The notes under the pieces: generated by a model
Databases searched by the model: none
The model's input: the letters and a program-made list of their open reading frames with translations, nothing else
What the model was told of the DNA's origin: nothing
Shown: piece after piece, positions 4,843 to 5,297 of the stretch
How the letters are laid out: every line of letters begins with the position of its first letter
Position numbering within the stretch: the first letter of the stretch is position 1
Program-made: the position numbers and the translations under genes
NCBI GenBank assembly: GCA_028708105.1
Contig: JAQVZR010000167.1
Coordinates: 1 to 5,297, forward strand
Direction of reading: 5' to 3'
Length of the DNA stretch: 5,297 nucleotides
DNA from: Desulfoplanes sp.
GTDB taxonomy: Bacteria > Desulfobacterota > Desulfovibrionia > Desulfovibrionales > Desulfomicrobiaceae

Positions 4843-5297
4843 ATGCGCGGCGAAATCTATCTCAAAGAAAAACTCAAAGCCTTCGTCCAGGACAAAGGCT
4901 TTGAATGGCCGGATAAGGCTACCTTGGAGCCACCCAAGGACGAAAAATTCGGTGATCTGGCCTCTAATCTGGCCATGATGCTTACCAAACAGGCCAAAAT
5001 GCCTCCCAGGAAGATCGCTGAAGAAATTCGGGAAACATTGCTCTCCCTGTGTCCGGAAGTGGAAAAAATCGACATTGCGGGTCCCGGCTTTTTGAATTTC
5101 TTTTTCAATCGCGCATTCTGGCTCCAGACGATTCACCTCGTTGCAGAGGAAAAAGAAACTTTTGGTACTTCAGACCTGGGCAAAGGGACCAAAGTACAGG
5201 TTGAATATGTATCCGCCAACCCTACAGGCCCCCTGCATATCGGGCATGGTCGGGGTGCTGCCATCGGCGACAGTCTGACACGCATTCTCCGGGCTAC
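4843..5297 (+). CDS. argS: Arginyl-tRNA synthetase ArgS, N-terminal part (continues past window)
   Basis: The first 151 codons are present and the frame is open to the window edge. ArgS charges tRNA-Arg with arginine using ATP, a class I synthetase of the cytoplasm. Residues 1-100 correspond to the ArgS-specific N-terminal domain that contacts the tRNA D-loop, including KFGDLASNLAM (35-45) and the GPGFLNFFF stretch (80-88). The catalytic core then begins with VEYVSANPTGPLHIGHGRGA, in which HIGH (132-135) is the ATP-binding signature of class I enzymes. The start ATG at 4843-4845 has AAGGA (4830-4834) eight bases upstream. The remaining two thirds, with the KMSKS-region equivalent and anticodon-binding domain, lie outside the window. 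No frameshift or missing residue is seen in the visible part. Confidence 0.97.
   Translation, partial: MRGEIYLKEKLKAFVQDKGFEWPDKATLEPPKDEKFGDLASNLAMMLTKQAKMPPRKIAEEIRETLLSLCPEVEKIDIAGPGFLNFFFNRAFWLQTIHLVAEEKETFGTSDLGKGTKVQVEYVSANPTGPLHIGHGRGAAIGDSLTRILRA

Noticed and set aside
1..5297. CRISPR array, complete defence cassette or toxin-antitoxin pair
   Set aside because: I looked for regularly spaced direct repeats and for paired small genes, and found none that can be supported.

Overview
The window looks like bacterial chromosome of moderate GC content. Housekeeping genes fill the right half and a decayed accessory stretch fills the left half. The RsmG, FabD and ArgS sequences and the general style suggest a Gram-negative of the Desulfovibrio type (Desulfobacterota). 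That placement is an impression from family resemblance and was not tested by any search.

Left part (1-2430). The tail of an unknown gene (3-89, +) faces the 3' end of a metallo-beta-lactamase-fold gene (222-683, -), and a perfect 42-bp palindromic terminator lies between them. The MBL gene has lost its 5' half at the end of an IS3-family insertion sequence. Only the C-terminal part of that element's transposase survives (747-989, -), and it carries an in-frame stop. Next come three minus-strand coding remnants that look like a decaying operon: an unknown gene with frame breaks (about 1782-2174), a small membrane-protein ORF (1488-1763), and an unknown gene (1004-1457). The last is split by a 139-bp palindromic MITE-like element (1117-1255). 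The element has 16-bp inverted ends and an apparent 6-bp target duplication, and removing it with one duplication copy rejoins the host reading frame exactly.

Middle (2430-2630). A complete tRNA-Leu(CAA) gene lies on the minus strand with its own consensus promoter and terminator. The degraded genes lie immediately 3' of this tRNA, beside a tandem GGGGGACA repeat. This is the usual geometry of an old island integrated at a tRNA 3' end, but no integrase or second att copy is visible, so that reading is inference.

Right part (2750-5297). A small unknown protein (2753-2977, +) converges on and overlaps the 3' end of rsmG (2932-3582, -), which encodes the 16S rRNA m7G527 methyltransferase. Divergent from rsmG, after about 230 bp of AT-rich intergenic DNA with a hairpin and a palindrome, fabD (3812-4756, +; malonyl-CoA:ACP transacylase) is followed by argS (4843 to the window end, +; arginyl-tRNA synthetase, N-terminal 151 residues). 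fabD and argS are probably co-transcribed, with a purine-rich hairpin in the gap. No complete novel defence or biosynthetic system is visible. The most interesting item is the MITE-like element and its reconstructable target gene.
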